DNA from: Prochlorococcus marinus str. AS9601
GTDB taxonomy: Bacteria; Cyanobacteriota; Cyanobacteriia; PCC-6307; Cyanobiaceae
Assembly (NCBI RefSeq): GCF_000015645.1
Contig: NC_008816.1
Location: 868,001 to 932,000, forward strand
Reading direction: 5' to 3'
DNA: 64,000 nucleotides
In this document: positions 1-7,086 of the stretch, piece after piece
Position numbering within the stretch: the first letter of the stretch is position 1
How the letters are laid out: every line of letters begins with the position of its first letter
The notes under the pieces: generated by a model
Database searches by the model: none
Seen by the model: the letters and a program-made list of their open reading frames with translations, nothing else
Told to the model about the DNA's origin: nothing
Translations under genes and position numbers: made by a program

Positions 1-23
1 TCCAATCATAAATAAACTTGAGT

Positions 24-647
24 ATGAGCAAAAATTATAGATTAATAATTTTCCTTACATTATTTATGCTTGGTTGCTCTCCAAGTGTAATTGATGAAAA
101 AAAAGTTATCCAAAAAATAGACAGTTTAGATATGACTATATTCTCTAAAAGTGGAGATAAGATATATTCTATTACCAGTCCAAATTCAAGTTATGACAAT
201 ATTGAATTAAAATTCGAATTAAAAAAACCTATTATTAATATTCTTAATGGGAAAGAAACTAAATATATTATTAGTGCAGAAGAATCTACATTATCAGACA
301 ATAATAAACTCTTGAAATTGAAAGGGAATGTTAAATTAAAAACTTTAAAAAATAATGAGGATATTTTAAATGCTGATAATTTTACTTGGAATATAGAAAA
401 TACTAACTATCTATTAGAGGGAAATATAAGATTTGAAAATCAAAATATCATCTTAAATTCAGGAAAAGCCATATTGGGTTCAGATAACATAATTGAATTT
501 TTCAATCCAGTAAAATATATAATTAAAGATGAAAATAACGAAAATAAATATGAAATAAACTCAGAAAATGCTTTCTATAATTTAAATACTGAATCAGTAA
601 GCTTTGAAGCAAGAGATAAAAGAGTTAAATCAATAATATATTTTTAA
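24..647 (+). CDS. LptC-like lipoprotein (LPS export periplasmic component)
   Basis: The protein begins with a short signal sequence ending in a lipobox (F-M-L-G-C, Cys at residue 18), so it is probably a lipoprotein. The rest is beta-rich, with alternating hydrophobic residues and repeated N-G-K/L-x-G turns, as in the LptC/DUF1239 family that links the inner-membrane LPS transporter to the periplasmic bridge. Length (about 207 aa) suits LptC. An in-frame TTG at 18 is an alternative start; I prefer the ATG at 24. It converges on the next gene with a 4-base overlap. The family call rests on overall pattern, not on a catalytic motif. Confidence 0.65.
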   Translation: MSKNYRLIIFLTLFMLGCSPSVIDEKKVIQKIDSLDMTIFSKSGDKIYSITSPNSSYDNIELKFELKKPIINILNGKETKYIISAEESTLSDNNKLLKLKGNVKLKTLKNNEDILNADNFTWNIENTNYLLEGNIRFENQNIILNSGKAILGSDNIIEFFNPVKYIIKDENNENKYEINSENAFYNLNTESVSFEARDKRVKSIIYF

Positions 648-1270
648 ATTTTATTTTTTGAGAAAATATTATTAATTTTTTTGGACCAGTTATTAATCCA
701 TTTTTCATCAGACTTCGTAAAACACTTAGCACTCCAGCCTCCTATCAATATGAAAGCCTTATTATTTATAGGAACAATTAAAATAGATGGGATTTCAGCG
801 CAAAAATTATAAAATTCATCTCTCCTAGGATAAAATTTAGTGTTTGCCAATGATATTAATTTCATATCTTTAATAGATCTCAGACAAGTTTCCCCAGGTT
901 TAAAATCATTACTTGAAGTGATACCTCTCCTCAATATATTAACGCCATCATTGTGGATTAATATTGCTGCTGCTGCTGTAGAAGTTAATATCGCTTCAGA
1001 ACCCCATGCAAGTTCATCAATAACTTCATCCGGCATGTTTTTATCGAAGAGAAACATATTTTCTCCTTTTAAAAGAGTTTTCTCACCAGCTATGGGTTGG
1101 AATTGTTTAAATAAAAAACCTATCAAAATAATAATTAACGAAGCTATTGCAGCTAACACTTGTGCTCTTTCAAGCTCAGGAGTGATTGTTTCTATTGAAA
1201 TGAAATTTGCTATCTGAAAAATAAAGAGTATTACACCGACTGATATTAATGATTTCCCATTGAATCCCAT
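644..1270 (-). CDS. CCB2/CCB4-family protein (cytochrome b6 haem c' assembly)
   Basis: Two hydrophobic segments at the N-terminus (about residues 8-25 and 36-52) are followed by a soluble domain containing D-E-x-x-D-E-L-A-W-G-S and a run of alanines and threonines. This pattern fits the cyanobacterial and plastid CCB2/CCB4 family, which assists covalent attachment of haem ci to cytochrome b6 on the membrane. The length (208 aa) is normal. The gene ends inside the last codons of the lptC-like gene on the other strand. The role is known from the family; the assignment here is by sequence resemblance. Confidence 0.7.
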   Translation of the reverse strand: MGFNGKSLISVGVILFIFQIANFISIETITPELERAQVLAAIASLIIILIGFLFKQFQPIAGEKTLLKGENMFLFDKNMPDEVIDELAWGSEAILTSTAAAAILIHNDGVNILRRGITSSNDFKPGETCLRSIKDMKLISLANTKFYPRRDEFYNFCAEIPSILIVPINNKAFILIGGWSAKCFTKSDEKWINNWSKKINNIFSKNKI

Positions 1271-1381
1271 ATTTTAAATATGTTATTTCTAATTAAATTA
1301 TTCAAATATTATATTGTTTAGTAGATTTAAAATTACTCAAACATATGGTTTTTAATATATAATTAACCAAAACCTCTCAAA

Positions 1382-1693
1382 ATGAACCTAAACATCAATA
1401 AATATTTACTTTCCCTTATCTTTACTGGCTTTATTTTTATTCTTATCCCTTCGACTACATACGCAAATGAACTTAATACTATAAATAAATATTTTGGTGT
1501 TACTCAACAGAAGACTGTTATAAATTACGAAAAAAGTCAGCCCTCATCTATCGACAACCCTGTAGTGGATCCAAATTTTAACACTATGAGATCAAAAGAT
1601 ACTGAGAGTTCAACTGCTACTTATATAGTTGTAGGTTTGTTAATTGCTGCCACGATTATTCCTCTAGCAACATGGTGGTATTTCTCTAAATAA
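1382..1693 (+). CDS. Small secreted/membrane-anchored protein, unknown
   Basis: I do not recognise this 103-aa protein. It has a clear N-terminal signal peptide (hydrophobic core residues 9-25, likely cleavage after T-Y-A at about 28), a polar 45-residue middle, and a C-terminal membrane segment (about residues 80-99, ending W-W-Y-F-S-K). The layout suggests a short lumenal or periplasmic domain anchored at its C-terminus. It lies 10 bases upstream of cobU on the same strand and may be cotranscribed with it. Confidence 0.7.
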   Translation: MNLNINKYLLSLIFTGFIFILIPSTTYANELNTINKYFGVTQQKTVINYEKSQPSSIDNPVVDPNFNTMRSKDTESSTATYIVVGLLIAATIIPLATWWYFSK

Positions 1694-1703
1694 TAGAGAA
1701 TTT

Positions 1704-2264
1704 ATGAATGCCAAGGTTTTAAATATTAGTGAATATTCATCTCATATAGTTTTAATTACAGGAGGGACAAAGAGTGGAAAAAGTGAATTCGCGGAGCATC
1801 TTGCAAAGGGGGTAAAAAAATTATCATATGTTGCCTTATCTGAAAACAATTTGGATGATAAAGAATGGCAAGATAAAATTAATTTACATCGAAAAAGAAG
1901 ACCAAAAGATTGGAAATTAATAGAAACGACAGATCTATTAAATACATTAAGGAATGAAGAAGGTCCATTATTAATAGATTCTATTGGGGGATTCGTTATG
2001 AAAAGTATTGGAAAGGAACAAAAAGAATGGTTAACAAAAATGAATTCACTTATAAGTCTCTTAATGAAAAGAAAAAGCATAACAATTATTGTTGGAGAAC
2101 AAGTGGGTTGGAGTTTGGTCTCTGAATATAAAATTGGTAATACATATATTGAGAGAATCGGCGAAATTCAAAAGAGAATAACCAAAATATCAAAAGATAA
2201 TTGGCTGGCCATAAACGGCAGAGCAATCAAAATAGATGAAATAAGTATTGAAATACCTACTTAA
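1704..2264 (+). CDS. cobU: Adenosylcobinamide kinase / cobinamide-phosphate guanylyltransferase
   Basis: A bifunctional enzyme of late cobalamin synthesis: it phosphorylates adenosylcobinamide, then transfers GMP to make adenosyl-GDP-cobinamide. The P-loop G-G-T-K-S-G-K-S is visible at residues 20-27. The H-R-K-R-R-P-K-D-W segment near residue 60 carries the family histidine that receives GMP, and a D-S-I-G-G motif follows. Length (186 aa) is typical. It is followed after 2 bases by trmL on the same strand. Prochlorococcus makes pseudocobalamin de novo, which agrees with this gene being present. Confidence 0.92.
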   Translation: MNAKVLNISEYSSHIVLITGGTKSGKSEFAEHLAKGVKKLSYVALSENNLDDKEWQDKINLHRKRRPKDWKLIETTDLLNTLRNEEGPLLIDSIGGFVMKSIGKEQKEWLTKMNSLISLLMKRKSITIIVGEQVGWSLVSEYKIGNTYIERIGEIQKRITKISKDNWLAINGRAIKIDEISIEIPT

Positions 2265-2266
2265 AA

Positions 2267-2749
2267 TTGGAAGTCGCTCTTTTTGAACCTAGAATCCCAC
2301 AAAATACTGGTAATATTGCCAGATCATGTGCTGCATTTAATATACCTTTAAATCTTATAGAGCCCTTAGGTTTTAAACTAGAAGATAAATATTTAAAAAG
2401 AGCAGGTTTAGACTATTGGCCTTTAGTTACTGTTAATCAGTATGAGAATTTTGAAAAATTTTTAGCGTCAAAATCAACAAAAAGAATAATCTCTTTTAGT
2501 AAAAAAAATGGATTATATTTGAAGGATTTTAAATTTAAGCAAGATGATATTTTGCTATTTGGGAGAGAAGATTCAGGATTACCCGATTCCATTATTGATA
2601 AAAGCGACTTTTTAATATCAATATTTATGCCGAATATACAGACTGGTAACAATGATCAAAAAGGTGTGAGAAGTCTAAACCTTTCTGTTGCATGCGGAAT
2701 TGCTATATATGAGGCCTACAAACAAATAAATTTTCAAAATGGTAATTAA
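2267..2749 (+). CDS. trmL: tRNA (cytidine/uridine-34 2'-O)-methyltransferase
   Basis: A SPOUT-class methyltransferase that methylates the wobble ribose of tRNA. The N-terminus E-P-R-I-P-Q-N-T-G-N-I-A-R is the family hallmark, and the knot segment includes L-F-G-R-E-D-S-G-L-P near residue 100 and R-S-L-N-L-S-V-A near the end. The start is a TTG lying 2 bases after the cobU stop, and no upstream alternative exists, which implies translational coupling. Length (160 aa) is standard for TrmL/YibK. tRNA-Met follows about 30 bases downstream. Confidence 0.92.
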   Translation: MEVALFEPRIPQNTGNIARSCAAFNIPLNLIEPLGFKLEDKYLKRAGLDYWPLVTVNQYENFEKFLASKSTKRIISFSKKNGLYLKDFKFKQDDILLFGREDSGLPDSIIDKSDFLISIFMPNIQTGNNDQKGVRSLNLSVACGIAIYEAYKQINFQNGN

Positions 2750-2778
2750 GTACAACCAATGCCTTACAATATTCCCAT

Positions 2779-2852
<74 letters not shown>

Positions 2853-2919
2853 TTTTTAATACTTTTCAATTGAAGAACATAGGTGTAATTTTAATTTAAT
2901 TAAACTATTAAAGACAATA

Positions 2920-3207
2920 ATGGTTAATTCACTCGGGACAGTCTTAGAACCAAAAAAATCTAAAGCAAAATATCCAGAAGCAAGAGTTATAGTTCTTGAT
3001 GACAATTTTAATACTTTTCAACATGTCGCAAATTGTCTTCTAACAATAATTCCAAGCATGAGTGAACAAAGGGCATGGGATCTAACCATTAAAGTTGACA
3101 AGACAGGATCTGCAGAGGTGTGGAGAGGTAATCTTGAGCAAGCAGAGCTGTATCATGAGCAACTATTCAGCAAAGGATTAACAATGGCTCCAATTGAGAA
3201 AACATAA
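2920..3207 (+). CDS. clpS: ATP-dependent Clp protease adaptor ClpS
   Basis: An N-recognin that delivers N-degron substrates to the Clp chaperone-protease. The core V-I-V-L-D-D-N-F-N-T-F-Q-H-V contains the D-D-x-x-x-T-x-x-x-V signature whose Asn/Asp residues bind the substrate alpha-amino group. The C-terminal half carries Q-A-E-x-Y-H-E-Q-L as in the family. Length is 95 aa. The next gene, a DUF1651 protein, follows after 11 bases and may be in the same transcript. Confidence 0.93.
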   Translation: MVNSLGTVLEPKKSKAKYPEARVIVLDDNFNTFQHVANCLLTIIPSMSEQRAWDLTIKVDKTGSAEVWRGNLEQAELYHEQLFSKGLTMAPIEKT

Positions 3208-3218
3208 AATAAGTAAGA

Positions 3219-3470
3219 TTGACAGAAAATTATTGGCTTATAAATTCGAATCGTTCAAGGGTTAAAAGGTTTTCAAAGAATAATCAAAATAAAGATAAAT
3301 TTTTTGAATATATGTTTATAGACTCTGGAAAAATTCTTGGTGTTTTAGGAAAAGAACCACCTGTTATGACAACCAGAGAAGAACTTAAAGTTGATAAAGC
3401 TAGAGATGAATGGAGAAAGTTAATCGCTCAAGGTTGGAGGAGAACCAAACCAGTTTGGGAAGACTACTAG
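3219..3470 (+). CDS. DUF1651-family protein
   Basis: An 83-aa soluble protein whose C-terminal half has the DUF1651 signature A-R-x-x-W-R-K-L-x-x-x-G-W-R-R-x-x-P-x-W. This family is nearly confined to marine picocyanobacteria and is often multicopy; no function is established. The start is TTG, with no ATG upstream in frame. Position directly after clpS suggests cotranscription, but nothing in the sequence ties it to proteolysis. Confidence 0.75.
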   Translation: MTENYWLINSNRSRVKRFSKNNQNKDKFFEYMFIDSGKILGVLGKEPPVMTTREELKVDKARDEWRKLIAQGWRRTKPVWEDY

Positions 3471-3476
3471 TATCCA

Positions 3477-3823
3477 ATATTGTTACTAGGATTAGTTATA
3501 TAAATTATGAGATTTAGGACGTAGTTAGCGGGTAAATTTAATGGCTTCAAAAGTAACAAAGCCATTCCTTGAGTTACATTAAATTCTTTATTTTTCATAA
3601 AAAAAATAAAAGTCTCATTTTAATTATAAAAAGACTGTCAAATACAAACTAAAAATTCTGAAAAAAGATATATAAGCATTTATTGATTAAGGATTATCAA
3701 GATATCTAATATCTAAAACTTGTTTTAAAAAATTATAGATTTAGGGTTACTTGTTTTTTTTTAACAAAAAATTCCAGGTTACAGTTTAATAGTCCCTGAT
3801 ATTTATTACTTAATAAAGACCCA
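3477..3823. other. Intergenic stretch with one short perfect hairpin
   Basis: No ORF of note is present. The only structure I see is a perfect 8-bp inverted repeat, AATGGCTT / AAGCCATT (3540-3566) around an 11-base loop. It lacks a following T-run, so it is not a standard terminator. It may be part of the 3' end of the clpS-DUF1651 transcript or of a small RNA. The rest is low-complexity AT-rich sequence. Confidence 0.5.
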
Positions 3824-3976
3824 ATGAAATATCTCATCACAAGCAAAAGATCAATAGCTTTATTTGGTATTGGAATAGTTGCTATAAGTATTGGATTAAT
3901 ATCAAAAAAAGTATTTAACTATCCAACTGGTGGAGGATGTATGAAAGGTACTCAAGAACTAACCTTTAATATCTAG
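3824..3976 (+). CDS. Small membrane protein (50 aa), unknown
   Basis: ATG-initiated 50-aa ORF with a basic N-terminus (K-Y-L-I-T-S-K-R-S), one membrane segment at about residues 11-28 and a short tail containing G-G-G-C-M. The Cys could be modified or redox-active, but this is speculation. Codon use resembles the neighbours. It faces the thioredoxin-like gene on the other strand with only 23 bases between stops. I do not recognise the family. Confidence 0.55.
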   Translation: MKYLITSKRSIALFGIGIVAISIGLISKKVFNYPTGGGCMKGTQELTFNI

Positions 3977-3999
3977 CCATTAATCATCTTACATTTTCC

Positions 4000-4389
4000 T
4001 TAATTCTTAAATCCAGTCAACTTTGATAACTCTTTTAGAGAAAGTACACCTAAAATTAGGTTTCCATTTATTTCCCATGTGGGAAACCCTTTAATTTTTT
4101 TATCAATACATAACTGAGTTTGACTGTTTATGCCATCTCTTGCACATTCAACCACATTAAGTTCTCTATAAGCTTGCTTACCAAATAATTCACTTTGATT
4201 AAGGCAATTAGGACACCAATATGCTGAATATTTAACTACACCACTATCTTTAAGGTATTTTGCTAACTCGATTGATTCCCTAGTGCTTTCTGAGGTGACT
4301 ATAAGTTCTCTCTGATTATTTAAGTGGGAGCTATTTACGACACTTGGTAAAGGAAGTAAAACTAATAGTGGGATTAATAGATGTTTCAT
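4000..4389 (-). CDS. Exported thioredoxin-like protein (VKOR-associated Trx type)
   Basis: 129-aa protein with an N-terminal signal sequence (about residues 1-20) and a thioredoxin-fold domain. The active site Y-W-C-P-N-C is at Cys59 and Cys62, in the context Y-S-A-Y-W-C-P-N-C-L-N-Q-S-E-L-F-G. Two more Cys (about 82 and 93) and G-F-P-T-W-E-I-N-G match the Trx domain that is fused to vitamin K epoxide reductase in many cyanobacteria. Here it stands alone. It probably exchanges disulfides in the lumen or periplasm with a separate VKOR. The start overlaps the stop of the upstream 50-aa gene (ATGA). Confidence 0.75.
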   Translation of the reverse strand: MKHLLIPLLVLLPLPSVVNSSHLNNQRELIVTSESTRESIELAKYLKDSGVVKYSAYWCPNCLNQSELFGKQAYRELNVVECARDGINSQTQLCIDKKIKGFPTWEINGNLILGVLSLKELSKLTGFKN

Positions 4390-4538
4390 TTATTTACTAC
4401 TTTTCCTCCATATTTTCTTACTACCTTATCAAGCAAAATTCGTATATCTTTATTTTTAAGTTTCTCTATTTGCTGAAGATTTTCAAGAAGATCACATATT
4501 TGATCCTGTGTATCTTCATTTAATTCACTTACAGCCAT
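4386..4538 (-). CDS. Small soluble protein (50 aa) coupled to thioredoxin-like gene
   Basis: A 50-aa charged, helical ORF with no membrane segment, predicted as a short amphipathic helix pair (L-L-E-N-L-Q-Q-I-E-K-L-K-N-K-D-I-R-I-L-L). Its TGA stop overlaps the ATG of the thioredoxin-like gene, which is strong evidence that it is translated and coupled. It contains one Cys at residue 15. Function unknown; an adaptor or regulatory peptide for its partner is only a guess. Confidence 0.6.
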   Translation of the reverse strand: MAVSELNEDTQDQICDLLENLQQIEKLKNKDIRILLDKVVRKYGGKVVNK

Positions 4539-4628
4539 TAATATATAGAGTTTTTATAATCCAATTCTAAATCAAAAGTAAATTTACATACTTGTTGTAA
4601 TTATATTTTTTTATTGCTATTTTTTTAA

Positions 4629-4669
4629 AGCGGGCTAAGGTTCATATCTCCACGAGGATTTAGTCCGCT
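4629..4669. other. Long-stem hairpin between regulator and thioredoxin operon
   Basis: AGCGGGCTAA (4629-4638) pairs with TTAGTCCGCT (4660-4669) over 10 bp, with one G-T wobble and a 21-base loop. The stem is far more GC-rich than its surroundings. On the minus strand it sits about 90 bases upstream of the 50-aa/thioredoxin operon and could be a leader structure. On the plus strand it is followed by a short T-run. A small RNA is a third possibility. Confidence 0.5.
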
Positions 4670-4790
4670 GAATTTTTAAAGATTCAATTTGTTTTATATC
4701 CTTCTTTAAGAAATCGATTAGAAATCTTAAAAAATATTTATCTCTGCATAATTTCTAAATTCCACTGAAAAGCATTCTTATATAAACATT

Positions 4791-4807
4791 AATAGTGTGA
4801 CACTATT
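4791..4807. promoter_or_regulatory. Perfect palindrome AATAGTGTgACACTATT, likely operator
   Basis: An 8-1-8 perfect inverted repeat that ends at the stop codon of the ribbon-helix-helix gene. The AGTGT-n-ACACT core recurs twice upstream of that gene, so all three are probably sites for the encoded regulator. The single-base centre makes an RNA hairpin terminator unlikely. Here it would control transcription running leftward into the thioredoxin operon, or act as an auxiliary site. Confidence 0.6.
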
Positions 4808-5172
4808 TATTTAATAATGTTGTTATTTCGCTTCATAATTTTCTTAAAATACTTAAACTCAATAAATTCATGCATCATTTTGATATCATCAGATAATACT
4901 TTTTTATCAACTGCATATTCGTCCACATTAAGTGAAGAACTATTATTTTCAGAAAATGATTCGTGATCAAAAGAAAAGTTTATTAAATCATTATTATTAT
5001 TCTGATTTTGACCATAAGATTTATTTAACACACCTCTAGACCTTAACGCTTCCTCAACCAATAATCCTGTGACTTTTGACTGACTAAACTCATTAGCTGT
5101 GCACAATTTTTCAATAATTTCATGCACTTCTTCACTTGGCAAAAAACCAATTCTTTTCCTCGGAGAGGGCAT
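4807..5172 (-). CDS. Ribbon-helix-helix (CopG/Arc-type) DNA-binding protein
   Basis: 121-aa protein. Residues about 5-47 fit an RHH domain: a basic strand (P-R-K-R-I-G-F-L-P-S), helix one E-V-H-E-I-I-E-K-L-C, a turn, and helix two S-Q-S-K-V-T-G-L-L-V-E-E-A-L-R-S-R-G. The middle is Asn/Ser-rich and probably disordered; the C-terminus is charged and helical. No toxin gene adjoins it, so it looks like a free-standing repressor. Two AGTGT-n-ACACT sites lie in its promoter and one at its 3' end, which implies autoregulation. Confidence 0.75.
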   Translation of the reverse strand: MPSPRKRIGFLPSEEVHEIIEKLCTANEFSQSKVTGLLVEEALRSRGVLNKSYGQNQNNNNDLINFSFDHESFSENNSSSLNVDEYAVDKKVLSDDIKMMHEFIEFKYFKKIMKRNNNIIK

Positions 5173-5185
5173 AATAAAAAAAAAT

Positions 5186-5220
5186 TAGTGTGACACTTGC
5201 ACATTATAAGTGTTGCACTA
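5186..5220. promoter_or_regulatory. Two tandem AGTGT-n-ACACT operators in a divergent promoter
   Basis: TAGTGTgACACTt (centre 5192) and AAGTGTtGCACTA (centre 5214) lie between the RHH gene and a divergent 50-aa gene. The centres are 22 bp apart, two helical turns, so RHH dimers would bind the same face side by side. The half-site equals that of the perfect palindrome at 4791-4807. The position suits simultaneous control of both divergent genes. Binding is inferred, not shown. Confidence 0.65.
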
Positions 5221-5248
5221 TATTTGATTTAAGTCAACTAATTTTGCT

Positions 5249-5401
5249 ATGCATATTTTATTATTTCCTGTCGGATTTATTCTTTGGTATCTAGCTTATG
5301 AAGCAAAACCTATCATTAATGATGAAGTAACACTTAATTGGGAAGAAAAAAATACAATTAAAAGAAATAAACTTTTAAATATAATCAACGAAAGCTTTTA
5401 A
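5249..5401 (+). CDS. Small membrane protein (50 aa), divergent from RHH regulator
   Basis: ORF of 50 aa starting with ATG. It has a hydrophobic N-terminal segment (I-L-L-F-P-V-G-F-I-L-W-Y-L-A-Y) and then an acidic/basic tail. The tandem operators lie 29-63 bases upstream, so it is the best candidate target of the RHH regulator. It overlaps the end of the convergent 59-aa ORF by 3 bases. Family not recognised. Confidence 0.55.
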   Translation: MHILLFPVGFILWYLAYEAKPIINDEVTLNWEEKNTIKRNKLLNIINESF

Positions 5402-5577
5402 AATTTACTGTTAATCGATTTTGACCATTCCTTGTGCTTATTATCTAGATCTGAGATTAACTGTTTTTGATAAGTAAATTTGAGTTGATTTTCGTTAAGT
5501 GATTTTTTTGTGATAATCATCTCTTTAGAGAAAAAATAAGGAGTGTTAGAACTACTAATTTTTTTTTTGACTTCCAT
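5398..5577 (-). CDS. Small charged protein (59 aa), unknown
   Basis: 59-aa ORF, ATG start, rich in Lys/Ser/Asn with no membrane segment or signal peptide. It starts M-E-V-K-K-K-I-S-S-S and ends with a likely helix (Q-K-Q-L-I-S-D-L-D-N-K-H-K-E-W). Evidence that it is a gene is limited to an open frame with normal-looking composition and tight packing against the previous ORF. Confidence 0.4.
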   Translation of the reverse strand: MEVKKKISSSNTPYFFSKEMIITKKSLNENQLKFTYQKQLISDLDNKHKEWSKSINSKF

Positions 5578-5739
5578 ATAATCAATTTATCTATTTTTTT
5601 TATATGACTTAAAAGGTTATAGTCTCAATATTTTTATAATCTTTTTATATTTCCTTCATATATGTTTTTAGCACGTTTGTAAAAAATATTAGTTTATTAA
5701 ATAATAAAGGCTATATTTAAACAAAATATATGTTTTATC

Positions 5740-5913
5740 ATGAATCTAAAGGAGAGAGGGATTACTGTTGGAGATTTACTAATAATACTAATAATAATAA
5801 TCACTTCTACAATATTAATAAAATCATTTAGCAAGGATAAGAAAACATCGCTTAATTATAGTAATCAAGAGCAAGTTTCTTATAAGGAAAATTACTATCA
5901 AAAATTTATTTGA
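5740..5913 (+). CDS. Small membrane protein (57 aa), unknown
   Basis: 57-aa ORF with one strongly hydrophobic segment (about residues 12-28, runs of Ile and Leu) after a short polar start M-N-L-K-E-R-G. The tail is polar and Tyr-rich. An upstream 150-base AT-rich space could hold its promoter. Composition agrees with a real single-pass protein. Family not recognised. Confidence 0.5.
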   Translation: MNLKERGITVGDLLIILIIIITSTILIKSFSKDKKTSLNYSNQEQVSYKENYYQKFI

Positions 5914-6020
5914 ATAGCTTATATAAATTATTTTTAAGACTCTTAATTAATTGAATTAACTTAAGCATCTCTCTTGTAAATTCCAAGAATTCATAATTAT
6001 AAAAAATTAGTTTTTGTATT

Positions 6021-6197
6021 TTAAATATTTTGATTAAATGATTTAGAACTTTCCCATTTCAAGTTATCCTTTAAATCATTGATATCATTTGATATTGAAG
6101 CTAAATTAACCATTTGAAGAATTTGACTTTTATTTAGCCTATTAATAATAATAAGTTTATTAAGCATTTCTAAAACAGATTTATCATTAATATTCAT
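6021..6197 (-). CDS. Small helical protein (58 aa), unknown
   Basis: 58-aa soluble ORF, ATG start. A regular heptad-like spacing of Leu/Ile (V-L-E-M-L-N-K-L-I-I-I-N-R-L) suggests a short amphipathic helix and possible dimerisation. No motif is recognised and no operon partner is close. The frame is clean and the composition is normal for this genome. Confidence 0.45.
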   Translation of the reverse strand: MNINDKSVLEMLNKLIIINRLNKSQILQMVNLASISNDINDLKDNLKWESSKSFNQNI

Positions 6198-6382
6198 TAA
6201 TTGTATAAAAAGCTTTGATCCTTCAATTTAAATACTTTATCTAATAATTTTAAGAACTTAATTATATGTTTTATGCTAATTATAAAAAATATTTATAAAA
6301 TCATCAAAAATAAAACTTTTACTTATAAGAAAATATCATAAGCTCACTTTCTTTTAAATTCGTTTATTGTAAAAAGAAAAAA

Positions 6383-6553
6383 ATGAAAAAAAATTCTAAG
6401 AAAGAATACCTTAATAGAGATGAAGTTAATGAGATGATTGAATCAGCTTTAAGGAGACATAATAGAAGATCTACAATAATATCAAGCGTACTTGGCTGGA
6501 TTCTAATTGGAGGTTATTCGTTTGGACTTTTTCAAGCAGTTCAAAATGTCTAA
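6383..6553 (+). CDS. Small membrane protein (56 aa) with basic head
   Basis: 56-aa ORF: a charged head (K-K-N-S-K-K-E-Y-L-N-R-D-E-V-N-E-M-I-E), a basic stretch R-R-H-N-R-R, then one C-terminal membrane segment (I-I-S-S-V-L-G-W-I-L-I-G-G-Y-S-F-G-L-F). This looks like a tail-anchored peptide. A GAAAAAAATG context gives a weak ribosome site. Function unknown. Confidence 0.55.
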   Translation: MKKNSKKEYLNRDEVNEMIESALRRHNRRSTIISSVLGWILIGGYSFGLFQAVQNV

Positions 6554-6622
6554 TTAATCTTTTCTTTAAAGCAGAACTAGAACTTCCTAAATGATAAATT
6601 AATATAAGACTTATTATTTTTT

Positions 6623-6844
6623 ATGAGGGAATATATAAAGACAAATCTTACAGTGATCAGAAAATATTTAAAAAAACGAAAAAAGTATACAACAAAATTA
6701 AATAATGCTTCGATAATAGAAGAATTCAAAGAATGGAGCAAAGATCCATTACCTGAGACGGAATCAATTTGGACTTTACCTGACTTAACGAGGGATGAAA
6801 GACTAAAAAATTTTTGTCGCTCAATTAAGAAGGAAATAAGATAA
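6623..6844 (+). CDS. Hypothetical 73-aa basic protein
   Basis: A soluble, Lys/Arg-rich 73-aa protein. The N-terminal third is very basic (R-K-Y-L-K-K-R-K-K-Y-T-T-K); the rest holds W-S-K-D-P-L-P-E-T-E and W-T-L-P-D-L-T-R-D-E-R-L. Two conserved-looking Trp-Pro patches suggest a short folded domain. It has no recognised family. It lies convergent to the next small membrane ORF. Confidence 0.55.
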   Translation: MREYIKTNLTVIRKYLKKRKKYTTKLNNASIIEEFKEWSKDPLPETESIWTLPDLTRDERLKNFCRSIKKEIR

Positions 6845-6848
6845 GTTT

Positions 6849-7007
6849 TTAACTACCTAGTTGTATATGATTTACCTTTAAGTAAAAATAACCCGCAAAT
6901 CCAACTATATTCAAAATTACAACGAAAATCCAAGCTCCAATTGGCTGATTAGTATCAAATTTTTTTATTTTAATTTTTTCCTTTAGTCTTTCAATATATT
7001 TAGCCAT
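6849..7007 (-). CDS. Small membrane protein (52 aa), unknown
   Basis: 52-aa ORF: a basic amphipathic start (M-A-K-Y-I-E-R-L-K-E-K-I-K-I-K-K), then one membrane segment (W-I-F-V-V-I-L-N-I-V-G-F-A-G-Y-F-Y) and a short tail. Same general design as the other small ORFs of this region. It ends 4 bases from the convergent 73-aa gene. Family not recognised. Confidence 0.5.
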   Translation of the reverse strand: MAKYIERLKEKIKIKKFDTNQPIGAWIFVVILNIVGFAGYFYLKVNHIQLGS

Positions 7008-7086
7008 AAATTAAAAATATTTAAAAGAATATTACTAATTATAGAGAGATAAATTTTAAGGAATCTTAAATAAAATAAAATTTCTT

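Noticed and set aside
840-1217. 125-aa plus-strand ORF inside the CCB gene
   Set aside because: It is antisense to a recognised gene and lacks family features.
4807-5172. Antitoxin of a toxin-antitoxin module
   Set aside because: No toxin-sized partner gene is adjacent or overlapping on the same strand.
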